A DNA stretch of 57,502 nucleotides, taken from NCBI RefSeq assembly GCF_010667655.1, contig NZ_WHZU01000017.1:1-57502 (forward strand), in the 5' to 3' direction. Origin of the DNA: Bifidobacterium saimiriisciurei (GTDB lineage Bacteria > Actinomycetota > Actinomycetes > Actinomycetales > Bifidobacteriaceae). The translations under genes and the position numbers were made by a program. Below the pieces are notes generated by a model. That model did not search any database and had not been told where the DNA came from. It was given only the letters and a program-made list of their open reading frames with translations. Positions 1 through 8,075 of this stretch are shown here, one piece after another. Every line of letters starts with the position of its first letter. The stretch's first letter is position 1.

Positions 1-58
1 GCCCGGCACGGCGATGGTACTGCACCCGACAGGGTGTGGGAGAGTAGCACGCCGCCGC
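1..58 (+). rRNA. rrf: 5S rRNA, 3' end only
   Basis: The first ~58 bases match the 3' part of an actinobacterial 5S rRNA: a GATGGTACTGC helix strand, a GGGAGAGTAG loop E/helix segment and a closing GCCGCCGC. The rest of the rRNA operon lies before the window. The exact 3' end is estimated. An intrinsic terminator follows directly. Confidence 0.85.
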
Positions 59-69
59 AATTACACGTT

Positions 70-109
70 GGAAGGCCTTTTGGAAACATCCAAGAGGCCT
101 TTCCGTTTT
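70..109 (+). terminator. rRNA operon intrinsic terminator
   Basis: An inverted repeat with arms of about 14 bases (GGAAGGCCTTTTGG paired to CCAAGAGGCCTTTCC) and a 6-base loop is followed by a short T-rich tract. It sits just after the 5S rRNA 3' end. Confidence 0.85.
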
Positions 110-400
110 CCCGTATGCGCTTCCTTTTTTTCATCATCCTTCCTTTTCCATCCTTCTGCTTTCATCCCTTCTTCTTTTTCCTCCTTGTTCCCTTCGCCGT
201 CCCGCGCGCCCGGTCACGGCCCCGAAGACGCACAGCCGAGCACAGGCCACCGCAAACGGACGCCACGGAGCCTCCTGCTCATGAAAGGCCTCACGTCAAC
301 TCACATATTCCCAATCATGCGGCTGAGCATGTATGATCCATATCATCTTTTCAACGAAAAGTCACGTTCGTCAACATTCTGCTGTCAACTGGACGAATCT
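110..400. other. intergenic region with a pyrimidine-rich tract
   Basis: No gene is supported here. Positions about 104-205 are strikingly C/T-rich on the + strand (many TTCC, TTTTT and CCTT runs), after which composition returns to normal. The region separates the rRNA terminator from the promoter of the LytM-like gene. Confidence 0.6.
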
Positions 401-428
401 ATGACAGGCTCGGTTGGATGGATATAAC
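401..428 (+). promoter_or_regulatory. candidate promoter of the LytM-like gene
   Basis: ATGACA at 401-406 resembles a -35 element and TATAAC at 423-428 a -10 element, with a 16-base spacer. The start codon at 456 and a purine-rich ribosome binding site (AGAAGGAAG) follow. This is motif matching only. Confidence 0.4.
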
Positions 429-455
429 ACAGTCCGTCCGGCAGAAGGAAGAGCC

Positions 456-1052
456 ATGAATCATGAGGACCAAAGGAAGCGTCTTTTCATTCGTCGTTGT
501 CATGAGGAACGACGTCGAATGCGGCAAAACAATATCGCGGCTGCCGCCATCGTCCTGATACTGTCACTCATCGTTGCCGTTTCGCCGCAGTCCGTGCCAC
601 GGGCAGACGGTTCTGTCGATGCGGGATGCGCCGCTGCGTTCATATGGCCGGTACGAACCTCCGGTTCCGCGGATCCTTCTTTGACGCGAATCTTTGACAA
701 TCCCGCGCAGCCGTGGCTTCCCGGCCATAGGGGAGTGGACATCGCGGCAGGCACAGGTGCTCGGCTCGTCTCTCCTGCGGACGGCCACATCGTCTTTTCC
801 GGCAAGGTCGCGGCGAAGGATGTCGTCAGCATACGTCACGCCAACGGCTACACGACCACATACGAGCCATCCGTATCCTCGCTGCCCAGGGGAACGGCAT
901 TGCGTCAGGGGCAGGAATTCGGCATGGTCAAGGGACATTCCGACCATTGCGATGCAACATGCCTGCATTGGGGGCTGAAGACCGGAGCCCAGTCATACCG
1001 TGACCCGGTGCACGAGATTCATAAACGGCGGATCGCGCTGAAACCGCTGTAA
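456..1052 (+). CDS. M23/LytM-like exported protein
   Basis: A 198-residue protein with a basic N-terminus, one hydrophobic segment at about residues 27-46 (signal anchor or signal peptide), then a LytM-like domain. Members of the M23 family are zinc-dependent endopeptidases that cut peptidoglycan cross-bridges. The sequence shows H91-x3-D95 (HRGVD), the first metal-ligand motif, and a closing C169-L170-H171-W. The usual motif there is HxH, so one expected zinc ligand is Cys, and activity cannot be assumed. The ATG at 456 was chosen because AGAAGGAAG lies just before it. It ends 78 bases before the acyl-CoA synthetase gene. It could be an active hydrolase or a non-catalytic regulator of cell-wall enzymes; I favour 'LytM-like' without assigning activity. 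Confidence 0.8.
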   Translation: MNHEDQRKRLFIRRCHEERRRMRQNNIAAAAIVLILSLIVAVSPQSVPRADGSVDAGCAAAFIWPVRTSGSADPSLTRIFDNPAQPWLPGHRGVDIAAGTGARLVSPADGHIVFSGKVAAKDVVSIRHANGYTTTYEPSVSSLPRGTALRQGQEFGMVKGHSDHCDATCLHWGLKTGAQSYRDPVHEIHKRRIALKPL

Positions 1053-1129
1053 TGGAGAGCAGGTCTATACCGGCGGGAACCGCGTTCTTGTGTAGAATCC
1101 AAAGTAGAAGTTTCAACGATGGGAGCATC

Positions 1130-2947
1130 ATGCTTAAGGAATACACTCGTCCCGAGGCAAACAGCATTGATTCCAACAAGAACATCTTCTCCATCCTCGA
1201 GGAGCGTGCCAACCGCACGCCTGCGGATTCGTTGGTGGAGTACAAGGACGAGAACGGCGTCTGGCAATCCTTCACAGCCGAGGAATTCCAGAATCTGGTC
1301 ATCGCCCTGGCCAAGGGATTGATCGCCAAGGGCGTGACCAAGGGCGACGCCATCGCGGTCATCTCACATACCCGTTGGGAGTGGACGGCCTTGGATCTGG
1401 CGATCATGTCCATAGGTGCACTCACCGTTCCGGTCTACGAAACCAATTCGGCCTTGCAGGTCAAGACCATCTTCAACGATTCCAAGGTCCGTATGGCCTT
1501 CGTGGAGGATGACGGCCAGCGTGACAAGATTGATTCCATCCGTGACCAGGCCGCCTATCTCGAAGAGGTATATGTCATTGAGCTCGGCGCATTGGACATG
1601 CTTGCCGAGTTCGGCCGGACCATCGCCGATGACGAGTTCTGGAACAGGGAGAACAAGGTCGGGGGAGATGACCTGGCGACCATCGTGTATACATCCGGTT
1701 CCACCGGCACCCCCAAGGGCATCGAACTGACCCACGGCAGCTTCGTCTTCATCGCGTATTCCGGCTGCAACACCATGCCGGACATCGCCATGAAGCCCGA
1801 TCGCCGACTGCTGCTGTTCCTGCCGCTGGCGCATGTCTTTGCTCGATACATGCAGTTCTTCTGCTTCGCGGGCAATGTCACGCTTGGCCTGTCCAGCAAC
1901 CTCAAGACCATCATCCAGGATTTCCAGTCGTTCAAGCCGACATTCGTGCTGGCCGTTCCGCGAATCTTCGAAAAGATCTACAATGCCGCGTCTCAGAAGG
2001 CCGGCGCCGGCATGAAGGGGCATCTGTTCTTCGATGCGGCGAATACCGCCAGGGAATGGTCGCGATATCAGCAATCGGAGCAGAAGACGCCCCTGCCTCT
2101 GAAGATGAAGCACGCCCTGTATTCCAAGCTCGTGTATTCGTCCATCATGGACGTCTTCGGCGGCCATGTCGAATATGCGGTCTCCGGAGGCGCCCCGTTG
2201 GACAGTTCCATCGCGCATTTCTTCAACGGCATCGGTCTGCCGCTGCTGGAGGGATATGGCATGACGGAGACCTGCGCTCCGGCCTGCGTGAATCCGACAA
2301 GCGGATACCGCATCGGTACCATCGGACTGCCCATGCAGGGCGTGACGTTCGGTGTGGCCGATGACGGCGAGCTGTGCATCAAAAGCCGTGCGGTGTGCAG
2401 GGGATACCACAATCATCCCGAGATCACTACGCAGCAGATCGTTGACGGATGGCTTCATACCGGCGATCTCGGCGACATCGATGACGATGGATTCATCACC
2501 ATCACCGGTCGTAAGAAGGACCTCATCATCACCGCCGGTGGCAAGAACGTGTCGCCAAGCGTGTTGGAGACCTCGGTCATGACCTCTCCGGTCGTCGACC
2601 AGTGTCTGGTGATCGGAGACAGGCGTCCGTTCATCGCGGCGCTGATCACCATCGATCTTGATGACGCCAACGCCTGGCTTAAGGCGCAGGGCGCCGAGCC
2701 GGTGGGATCGCTGATGGAGGCCAAGACGAACCCGATCATCGCAACCGAGGTGGAGCGGGCGGTTGACGCGGCCAATGCCTTGGTCTCACGAGCCGAATCG
2801 ATTCGCAAGTTCGAGATTCTCGATGAAAGCTTCACCCAGGAGAACGGATTGCTGACACCGAGTTTAAAGGCCCGCCGTGCCGCCATCGAGGAACGGTATG
2901 CCGGTCTCATCAACGCCGTCATCTATGTGCCACGCAAAAACCGCTGA
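1130..2947 (+). CDS. long-chain fatty acid-CoA ligase (AMP-forming), paralog 1
   Basis: A 605-residue member of the ANL adenylating superfamily. It would activate long-chain fatty acids with ATP to acyl-AMP and then acyl-CoA at the membrane. The phosphate-binding loop YTSGSTGTPKG lies near residue 187. GYGMTET follows, then the HTGDLGDID hinge-region motif and GRKKDLIITAGGKN near the C-terminal domain start. This is the FadD15/Faa-type subgroup of about 600 residues. The ATG at 1130 is preceded by GGGAG. TAGAAT at 1093-1098 could be a -10 element, which would put the promoter between this gene and the LytM-like gene. A second, longer paralog is at 8076-10145. Likely role: activating scavenged fatty acids for phospholipid synthesis; substrate range is inference. 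Confidence 0.9.
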   Translation: MLKEYTRPEANSIDSNKNIFSILEERANRTPADSLVEYKDENGVWQSFTAEEFQNLVIALAKGLIAKGVTKGDAIAVISHTRWEWTALDLAIMSIGALTVPVYETNSALQVKTIFNDSKVRMAFVEDDGQRDKIDSIRDQAAYLEEVYVIELGALDMLAEFGRTIADDEFWNRENKVGGDDLATIVYTSGSTGTPKGIELTHGSFVFIAYSGCNTMPDIAMKPDRRLLLFLPLAHVFARYMQFFCFAGNVTLGLSSNLKTIIQDFQSFKPTFVLAVPRIFEKIYNAASQKAGAGMKGHLFFDAANTAREWSRYQQSEQKTPLPLKMKHALYSKLVYSSIMDVFGGHVEYAVSGGAPLDSSIAHFFNGIGLPLLEGYGMTETCAPACVNPTSGYRIGTIGLPMQGVTFGVADDGELCIKSRAVCRGYHNHPEITTQQIVDGWLHTGDLGDIDDDGFITITGRKKDLIITAGGKNVSPSVLETSVMTSPVVDQCLVIGDRRPFIAALITIDLDDANAWLKAQGAEPVGSLMEAKTNPIIATEVERAVDAANALVSRAESIRKFEILDESFTQENGLLTPSLKARRAAIEERYAGLINAVIYVPRKNR

Positions 2948-2974
2948 TTTGCTGTGCTGATTCGGCATGGAAAT

Positions 2975-3020
2975 AGAACGGGGAGTGACCAAACGATCGT
3001 GTTTGGTCACTCCCCGTTCT
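2975..3020. terminator. bidirectional terminator between convergent genes
   Basis: A perfect inverted repeat with 20-bp arms (2975-2994 and 3001-3020) and a 6-base loop lies between the convergent acyl-CoA ligase and solute-binding lipoprotein genes. It can form the same hairpin in either transcript. There is no long T-tract. Confidence 0.8.
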
Positions 3021-3035
3021 GCTGGGAATGTGATT

Positions 3036-4553
3036 CTACAATCCCGCGTCCGCGGGCCTGATGTATCCCGGGTCGATCAGTGTTTTCTTCAGATTGCTTG
3101 CGGAGACGCTGCGAATCGACTCATGCACGGTCGGTACCTTGACGTCATCCATCAGCGTCGTGGACAGTTTCAGGGATGACGTCGAGGAGAGCTTGTCTCC
3201 GTTCGCCAGTGTCTTGCATATCGTGGCAGTGTCGGTCGCATACTGGTTGCGGTCCTCCAGACCGGTGCTCCACTGTCGTCCGTTGACGACGTTCGTGATA
3301 TTGGAAAGGTACGCGCCGTAGCCGGTGACGATGGGCCAGGCCGGATCGTCCTTGGCATTCTGGGTTTCCGTGTCGGCTTCGGATTCGTCGCCGGTGGCGG
3401 AATCCGTCTTGCCTGGATCGGGGACTTTGCCCTTTTTCAGATCCTTGTTGCCTGCGAGATTGTCGACTATGCCACCGATGGTGATCTGCGGATTGATGTC
3501 CGCGGCCGAGCCCTCGTATTTCATATCCGACAGCGCATCCGTAACCGCAGCCGCCATCATGTCGTTCATGGCCAGCACGCCGTCCAGCGAGGGATGCAGG
3601 CCGTTATCGTCGTCGAAGCCGATTCGTTTGGTGAATTCGGTGGAGATCGCGGAACGGTCGGTGGCCTTGATGACCAGACTCTTCCAACTGTCCTCGGTAC
3701 TCGATGAATCAAGTGCGCCGGAGGGGCTTACCACCGCCCCGGACTTGAAATAGGGGCCGAGAACCTGCCAGATGCCGGCGAAGACCTCCTTGTCGGTGGT
3801 CGCGTCGCTGGAGGGGAGAAGAATCTCTATATGCTTCGGGTTGGCCTTGGTGGCATGCGGAAGATCGAGCTTGTTGGCCAGCAGCGTGGCCTGCGTATGG
3901 GCGATTTCGCGCAGGGACGACATCTGCACATACGCGTCGGGGGCGTAGCCCTCGATGGTGTTGGCGACGAGGACAACGGAGATTCCGGCCTTCTGCGCCT
4001 TGACCAGCGATGTGCGGAGCCTACGGGCGTCGTCTGATGATGCCGATGCGGAGGAGGTCTTTGCATCGGTCAGGGAAGTATTCTCCGTTCCTTCGGTGTC
4101 CTTGCCGACGGAAAGACTCTGATTGATATAGTCGCCATATTGGCGTGTGGCGTCATCGGGTTGTGCCACCGGCGCCAGGACCAACGTCGCCTTGCTGTTC
4201 TTCGTGTCCTTATTTTCCTTGGTGAAGTCCTCTACGGCACGGGTCTGGTCCTCAAGTGTCTTCGATTTGACGGAAGTGATTTCGTCATCGTCGAAGCCCT
4301 GGGCCGTGAGGGCCTTTTTCAGGCTGGAGCCAAAGGAAGTCCATTTGTTCAGCGGAGTGCTTTGCGAAAGGGTGATGCCGTCGTCGGGAAGCATCAGGGC
4401 GACCGGTCCCGATGACGATGCGGAGCTGGAGGGGCTGCCTGACGGAGTGCCCTGTGCCGATCCGCCACAGGATGCGGCGGCGAGCAGCAACGTCATACCC
4501 ATCACCGCACCGGTGGCCTTCCGCCCCCACCTGCTCAATCCACGCACTGGCAT
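3036..4553 (-). CDS. solute-binding lipoprotein, type 1 periplasmic-binding fold
   Basis: A 505-residue protein with a lipoprotein signal: basic N-terminus, hydrophobic stretch, and lipobox LAAASC with the lipidated Cys at residue 29. A Ser/Gly-rich linker follows, then a domain resembling sugar-type (Peripla_BP_4) binding proteins, for example a VVLVANTIEGYAPDAYVQMS segment and a DGVLAMNDMMAAA segment typical of the hinge side of the fold. A charged insertion rich in D, K and T lies in the C-terminal half. It would be anchored outside the membrane by lgt (present at 22482). No ABC permease or ATPase gene is adjacent, so it is an orphan that must share a transporter or act as a sensor. ATG at 4553 is preferred to GTG at 4556 because the AAGGG site is then 6 bases away. 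Ligand unknown. Confidence 0.75.
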   Translation of the reverse strand: MPVRGLSRWGRKATGAVMGMTLLLAAASCGGSAQGTPSGSPSSSASSSGPVALMLPDDGITLSQSTPLNKWTSFGSSLKKALTAQGFDDDEITSVKSKTLEDQTRAVEDFTKENKDTKNSKATLVLAPVAQPDDATRQYGDYINQSLSVGKDTEGTENTSLTDAKTSSASASSDDARRLRTSLVKAQKAGISVVLVANTIEGYAPDAYVQMSSLREIAHTQATLLANKLDLPHATKANPKHIEILLPSSDATTDKEVFAGIWQVLGPYFKSGAVVSPSGALDSSSTEDSWKSLVIKATDRSAISTEFTKRIGFDDDNGLHPSLDGVLAMNDMMAAAVTDALSDMKYEGSAADINPQITIGGIVDNLAGNKDLKKGKVPDPGKTDSATGDESEADTETQNAKDDPAWPIVTGYGAYLSNITNVVNGRQWSTGLEDRNQYATDTATICKTLANGDKLSSTSSLKLSTTLMDDVKVPTVHESIRSVSASNLKKTLIDPGYIRPADAGL

Positions 4554-4650
4554 CACACACCCTTCGTCGTCACCGGCATCGTCGAACTTCTTAGACGATT
4601 ATGTTAACCGACTATGGGGATTGTATGGCATTTCGCCGACGCATGAAGAA

Positions 4651-4703
4651 CGGGTGTCAGGGCATTTCGGAGGCGCCGCGCCTCCGAAATGCCCTGACAC
4701 CCG
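4651..4703 (-). terminator. strong hairpin terminator after icd
   Basis: A perfect inverted repeat with 25-bp arms (4651-4675 and 4679-4703) and a 3-base loop lies just past the icd stop codon on the minus strand. No strong T-tract follows, but the hairpin is very stable. Confidence 0.75.
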
Positions 4704-4725
4704 TGTTCGTATGCGGTGGGGAGCG

Positions 4726-5946
4726 TCAGGCGGCAAGCGCCTTGGCGAGATTCTCGTCGAGCGCGTTCATGAAGCCCTCGGTGTCGAGCCACGCCTGATC
4801 GGGGCCGATGAGCATGGCGAGGTCCTTGGTCATCTGTCCGCCTTCGACGGTGTCGACGATGACCTTCTCCAGGGTCTCGGCAAAGTGGCGGACGTCGGGC
4901 GTGCCATCAAGGTCCGCACGATGCTTGAGGCCGCCGGTCCAGGCGAAGATCGATGCAATCGGGTTGGTGGACGTCTTCTCGCCCTTCTGCCAGCGGCGGT
5001 AGTGTCGGGTCACGGTGCCGTGTGCGGCCTCGGCCTCCACGGTCTGTCCGTCCGGGGTCATGAGCACGGAGGTCATGAGGCCGAGGGATCCGAAGCCCTG
5101 AGCCACGGAGTCGGACTGCACGTCGCCGTCGTAGTTCTTGCAGGCCCAGATGTAGCCGCCGTGCCACTTGAGGGAGCTGGCGACCATATCGTCGATGAGG
5201 CGGTGCTCGTAGGTCAGGCCCTCGGCCTCGAAACGGTCCTTGTATTCGGTCTCGAACACTTCGGCGAAGATGTCCTTGAACTGGCCGTCGTACGCCTTGA
5301 GGATGGTGTTCTTGGTGGAGAGGTATACGGGGTAGTGGCGCATGAGCCCGTAGTTGAAGCAGGCGCGTGCGAAGCCACGGATCGAATCGTTGACGTTGTA
5401 CTGGACCTGGGCCACGCCACCGTCCTCGCCGTAGTCGTAGACCACGTGCTCGATGGGTTCGGAACCGTCCTCGGGGGTGAAGGTGACGGTGAGACGGCCG
5501 GCTCCCGGGACCTTGAAGTCGGTGGCCTTGTACTGGTCGCCGAAGGCGTGGCGGGCGACGACGATCGGCTTGGTCCAGCCGGGGACCAGACGCGGTACGT
5601 TGCTCATTACGATCGGCTCGCGGAAGATGGTGCCGCCGAGGATGTTGCGGATGGTACCGTTGGGGGACTTCCACATCTTCTTCAGGCCGAATTCCTTGAC
5701 GCGGGCCTCGTCCGGGGTGATGGTGGCGCACTTGACGCCGACGTGCTCGCGCTGGATCGCGCGCGCCGCGTCGATGGTGACCTGGTCGTCGGTCGCGTCA
5801 CGGTTCTCGATGCCGAGGTCGTAGTAGTCGAGGTCGATGTCGAGGTACGGCAGGATGAGACGGTCCTTGATGTCCTTCCAGATGACGCGGGTCATCTCGT
5901 CGCCGTCGAGTTCGACGACCTTGCCTTCGACTTTGATTTTCGCCAT
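4726..5946 (-). CDS. icd: NADP-dependent isocitrate dehydrogenase
   Basis: A 406-residue protein matching the short, dimeric, eukaryote-like type of isocitrate dehydrogenase throughout: the N-terminal [14 protein letters not shown] segment, [21 protein letters not shown], and [13 protein letters not shown] near the C-terminus. It oxidises isocitrate to 2-oxoglutarate with NADP+, supplying carbon for glutamate and NADPH. It is a cytosolic enzyme. Bifidobacteria have an incomplete citric-acid cycle, so a biosynthetic role is likely (established knowledge of the genus). An AGAAGGAG site precedes the ATG. It is divergent from guaB3, with about 144 bases between start codons. Confidence 0.96.
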   Translation of the reverse strand: MAKIKVEGKVVELDGDEMTRVIWKDIKDRLILPYLDIDLDYYDLGIENRDATDDQVTIDAARAIQREHVGVKCATITPDEARVKEFGLKKMWKSPNGTIRNILGGTIFREPIVMSNVPRLVPGWTKPIVVARHAFGDQYKATDFKVPGAGRLTVTFTPEDGSEPIEHVVYDYGEDGGVAQVQYNVNDSIRGFARACFNYGLMRHYPVYLSTKNTILKAYDGQFKDIFAEVFETEYKDRFEAEGLTYEHRLIDDMVASSLKWHGGYIWACKNYDGDVQSDSVAQGFGSLGLMTSVLMTPDGQTVEAEAAHGTVTRHYRRWQKGEKTSTNPIASIFAWTGGLKHRADLDGTPDVRHFAETLEKVIVDTVEGGQMTKDLAMLIGPDQAWLDTEGFMNALDENLAKALAA

Positions 5947-6090
5947 GGGATTGCGCTCCTTCTAACGGCATAATCGTATGCGTTGTCGATACAACATCAT
6001 CTTCATACACGATTCATGTTTCATTGCGCGGGGAATGTCCAGTTTTCCCGTGGCGCCATGTCGTCTTCACGCCGCATTAGCCTAGGAGGC

Positions 6091-7215
6091 ATGACTCAAG
6101 AGACTGAAATCGGCCTGGGCAAGTCCGGCCGTCTGAGCTATTCGTTGGACGATGTGGCCATCGTTCCCTCCCGCCGTACGCGTGACCCCGGCGATGTGTC
6201 CACCTCGTGGCAGGTCGATGCCTATGAGTTTGATATTCCGGTCATCGGCGCGCCGATGGATTCGGTGATGAGCCCCGCGACCGTGATCGAGCTGGGACGT
6301 CTCGGTGGTCTCGGTGTGCTCGACCTCGAGGGTCTGTGGACGCGTTACGAGGATCCGGAACCGCTGCTGGAGGAGATCGCGCAGGCACCGCAGGCCGAGG
6401 CCACCGCACGCATGCAGGAGCTGTACAAGGCCCCGATTCGTTCCGACCTGATCACCCGTCGCCTGCATGAGATCCGTGACGCCGGCGTTACGGTCGCCGG
6501 ATCGCTGACCCCGCAGCGCACGCAGGAATTCTATTCCACGGTATTGGAGGCCGGCGTCGATCTGTTCGTCATCCGCGGGACCGCGGTCTCCGCGGAACAT
6601 GTCTCCAGGTCGCATGAGCCGTTGAACCTGAAGAAGTTCATCTACGAGCTCGATGTGCCGGTCATCGTCGGTGGCGCCGCGACCTATCAGGCCGCGCTTC
6701 ATCTGATGCGCACGGGCGCCGCCGGCGTGCTGGTGGGAATCGGCGGCGGCGCCGTCTCCACCATGCGCACCACCATCGGCATGCACGCCCCCATGGCCAC
6801 GGCGATCGCCGACGTCGCCGCCGCACGCCGCGACTATATGGACGAGTCCGGCGGCCGCTATGTGCACGTGATCGCCGATGGCGGCACCGGCGTCTCCGGC
6901 AATTTCGTCAAGGCGTTCGCTTTGGGCGCCGACGCCGTGATGCTCAGCGCCCCGCTGGCAAGGGCCTCCGAGGCTCCCGGCCACGGTGAGCTGTGGGGTG
7001 CCGAGGCCCATCATGCCGAGCTGCCGCGCGGCCGTCGTTTCCACGTCGGGACGGTGGGCGATATGCGCGAGATCCTGTTCGGACCGAGCCATCAGGCCGA
7101 TGGCACGGTGAACTTCGTCGGTGCGCTGCGTCGAGCCATGGCCTCGACCGGCTACCTCGATGTCAAGGAATTCCAGCGTTGCGGCGTCGTGGTGACGCCC
7201 TACGAGCGTCTGTAG
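6091..7215 (+). CDS. GuaB3-family IMP dehydrogenase-like protein
   Basis: A 374-residue TIM-barrel protein of the IMPDH/GMP reductase superfamily, without the CBS domains of true IMPDH. The N-terminus (SYSLDDVAIVPSRRTRDPGDV), the FDIPVIGAPMDSVMSP strand and GGTGVSGNFVKAFALGADAVMLS are typical of the actinobacterial GuaB3 branch. In true IMPDH the active-site loop is GSICTT, with a catalytic Cys; the matching loop here reads GGGAVSTMR and has no Cys. Classical IMP oxidation is therefore unlikely, and its reaction is unknown to me. The start at 6091 has a consensus AGGAGG 1 base upstream of GC-ATG. A terminator follows at 7274-7304. Confidence 0.85.
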   Translation: MTQETEIGLGKSGRLSYSLDDVAIVPSRRTRDPGDVSTSWQVDAYEFDIPVIGAPMDSVMSPATVIELGRLGGLGVLDLEGLWTRYEDPEPLLEEIAQAPQAEATARMQELYKAPIRSDLITRRLHEIRDAGVTVAGSLTPQRTQEFYSTVLEAGVDLFVIRGTAVSAEHVSRSHEPLNLKKFIYELDVPVIVGGAATYQAALHLMRTGAAGVLVGIGGGAVSTMRTTIGMHAPMATAIADVAAARRDYMDESGGRYVHVIADGGTGVSGNFVKAFALGADAVMLSAPLARASEAPGHGELWGAEAHHAELPRGRRFHVGTVGDMREILFGPSHQADGTVNFVGALRRAMASTGYLDVKEFQRCGVVVTPYERL

Positions 7216-7273
7216 GACGATTCCAGCGTCGCATGCACCGGTTTTGCGGTGCGGTGTGCGTCTGTGAGATTGC

Positions 7274-7304
7274 GGGGCCCTGCGAACATTGTTCGCAGGG
7301 CCCC
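7274..7304 (+). terminator. intrinsic terminator after guaB3-like gene
   Basis: A perfect 14-bp stem (7274-7287 with 7291-7304) and a 3-base loop, followed by GTTTCG. It stands 58 bases after the guaB3-like stop codon. The following 210 bases up to 7516 have no gene; I see no clear promoter in them beyond TTGACC at 7408-7413. Confidence 0.8.
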
Positions 7305-7516
7305 GTTTCGTCGGGTCATCCTATCCGTGCATGGACCTCCTCATAGGCGGTGAATCGTCTCCATGAAGACGAGTTATTCCACTTATGCACAATTTTCGAT
7401 ACGCGAGTTGACCTATGGGGGTATTCGTACCATGCTTGTGGATTAACCCCCGTATACAAGGATGGTCGGGGGAAATATTCAGGGCGATGGACGTCCTGTG
7501 GATAGGAGAAGAGAAC

Positions 7517-8005
7517 ATGGCAAAGAAGCATGACGACGATGACGATTCCGAGGAGGACCGCTGTTTTTCGTTCCGCCTGCCCAGCGCATACGGGGTCGAA
7601 GGCGGCGTACGCATGCGGATCAGCCGCATCTCGAAAAAGGACCTGACCATCAGGGAGGGCGCCGATCTGGCATCGAAGGCGTGCCAGCTCGCGTGCCTTG
7701 GATCCGACGTCGTCCGAGGACGCGTCTCCAGCAAGGTGCTGGTCTCCTCGGTGGACGACAAGACCATCGGCAGGTTGACGTTCATGGCGGGACTGGTCAG
7801 GGAAAGCCGCGAACAGGGAATGAAGGGGTCCCTGCGCAACAAGCATCTGCCACCCGTCCCGATGTACCTGTATGGAACCGTGCTCAGCCATAATCGGTTC
7901 GACGCCTGCGTCGGCATGACGATCGGCTATGACGACTACAGCGCCACGGTGGTCCTCGAGCGGCGGGGGAGCCGTTGGGTGTGCACTGCACTTGACTTCG
8001 GGTGA
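7517..8005 (+). CDS. unrecognised 162-residue protein
   Basis: I do not recognise this family. The protein starts MAKKH followed by a run of five Asp and an acidic stretch, then a mixed alpha/beta-looking sequence with no signal peptide or membrane segment. It looks cytosolic and soluble. The ATG at 7517 is supported by TAGGAGAAGAG upstream. Base composition is like the neighbours and the reading frame is clean over its length, so I believe it is a real gene. It stands alone after a 300-base gap and ends 70 bases before the second acyl-CoA ligase gene, which seems to have its own promoter, so a shared function is not implied. Confidence 0.65.
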   Translation: MAKKHDDDDDSEEDRCFSFRLPSAYGVEGGVRMRISRISKKDLTIREGADLASKACQLACLGSDVVRGRVSSKVLVSSVDDKTIGRLTFMAGLVRESREQGMKGSLRNKHLPPVPMYLYGTVLSHNRFDACVGMTIGYDDYSATVVLERRGSRWVCTALDFG

Positions 8006-8062
8006 TGCCCCCTGCCGATGGACGATCGGCGGCGAGTGGCGTGCCTGTGGGGTGCGTCGTCC

Positions 8063-8068
8063 TATAGT
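8063..8068 (+). promoter_or_regulatory. candidate -10 element giving a leaderless mRNA
   Basis: TATAGT at 8063-8068 ends 7 bases before the ATG at 8076. Initiation at the usual distance would place the transcript start on or next to the A of the start codon. No ribosome binding site is visible before the ATG. The -35 region is not consensus. Confidence 0.45.
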
Positions 8069-8075
8069 AGTGCTT

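Noticed and set aside
4147..5973. A 608-codon open frame on the + strand opposite icd and the lipoprotein gene
   Set aside because: It is the antisense of two well-supported genes; its Val/Gly/Leu-rich translation matches no family, and long antisense frames are common at high GC.
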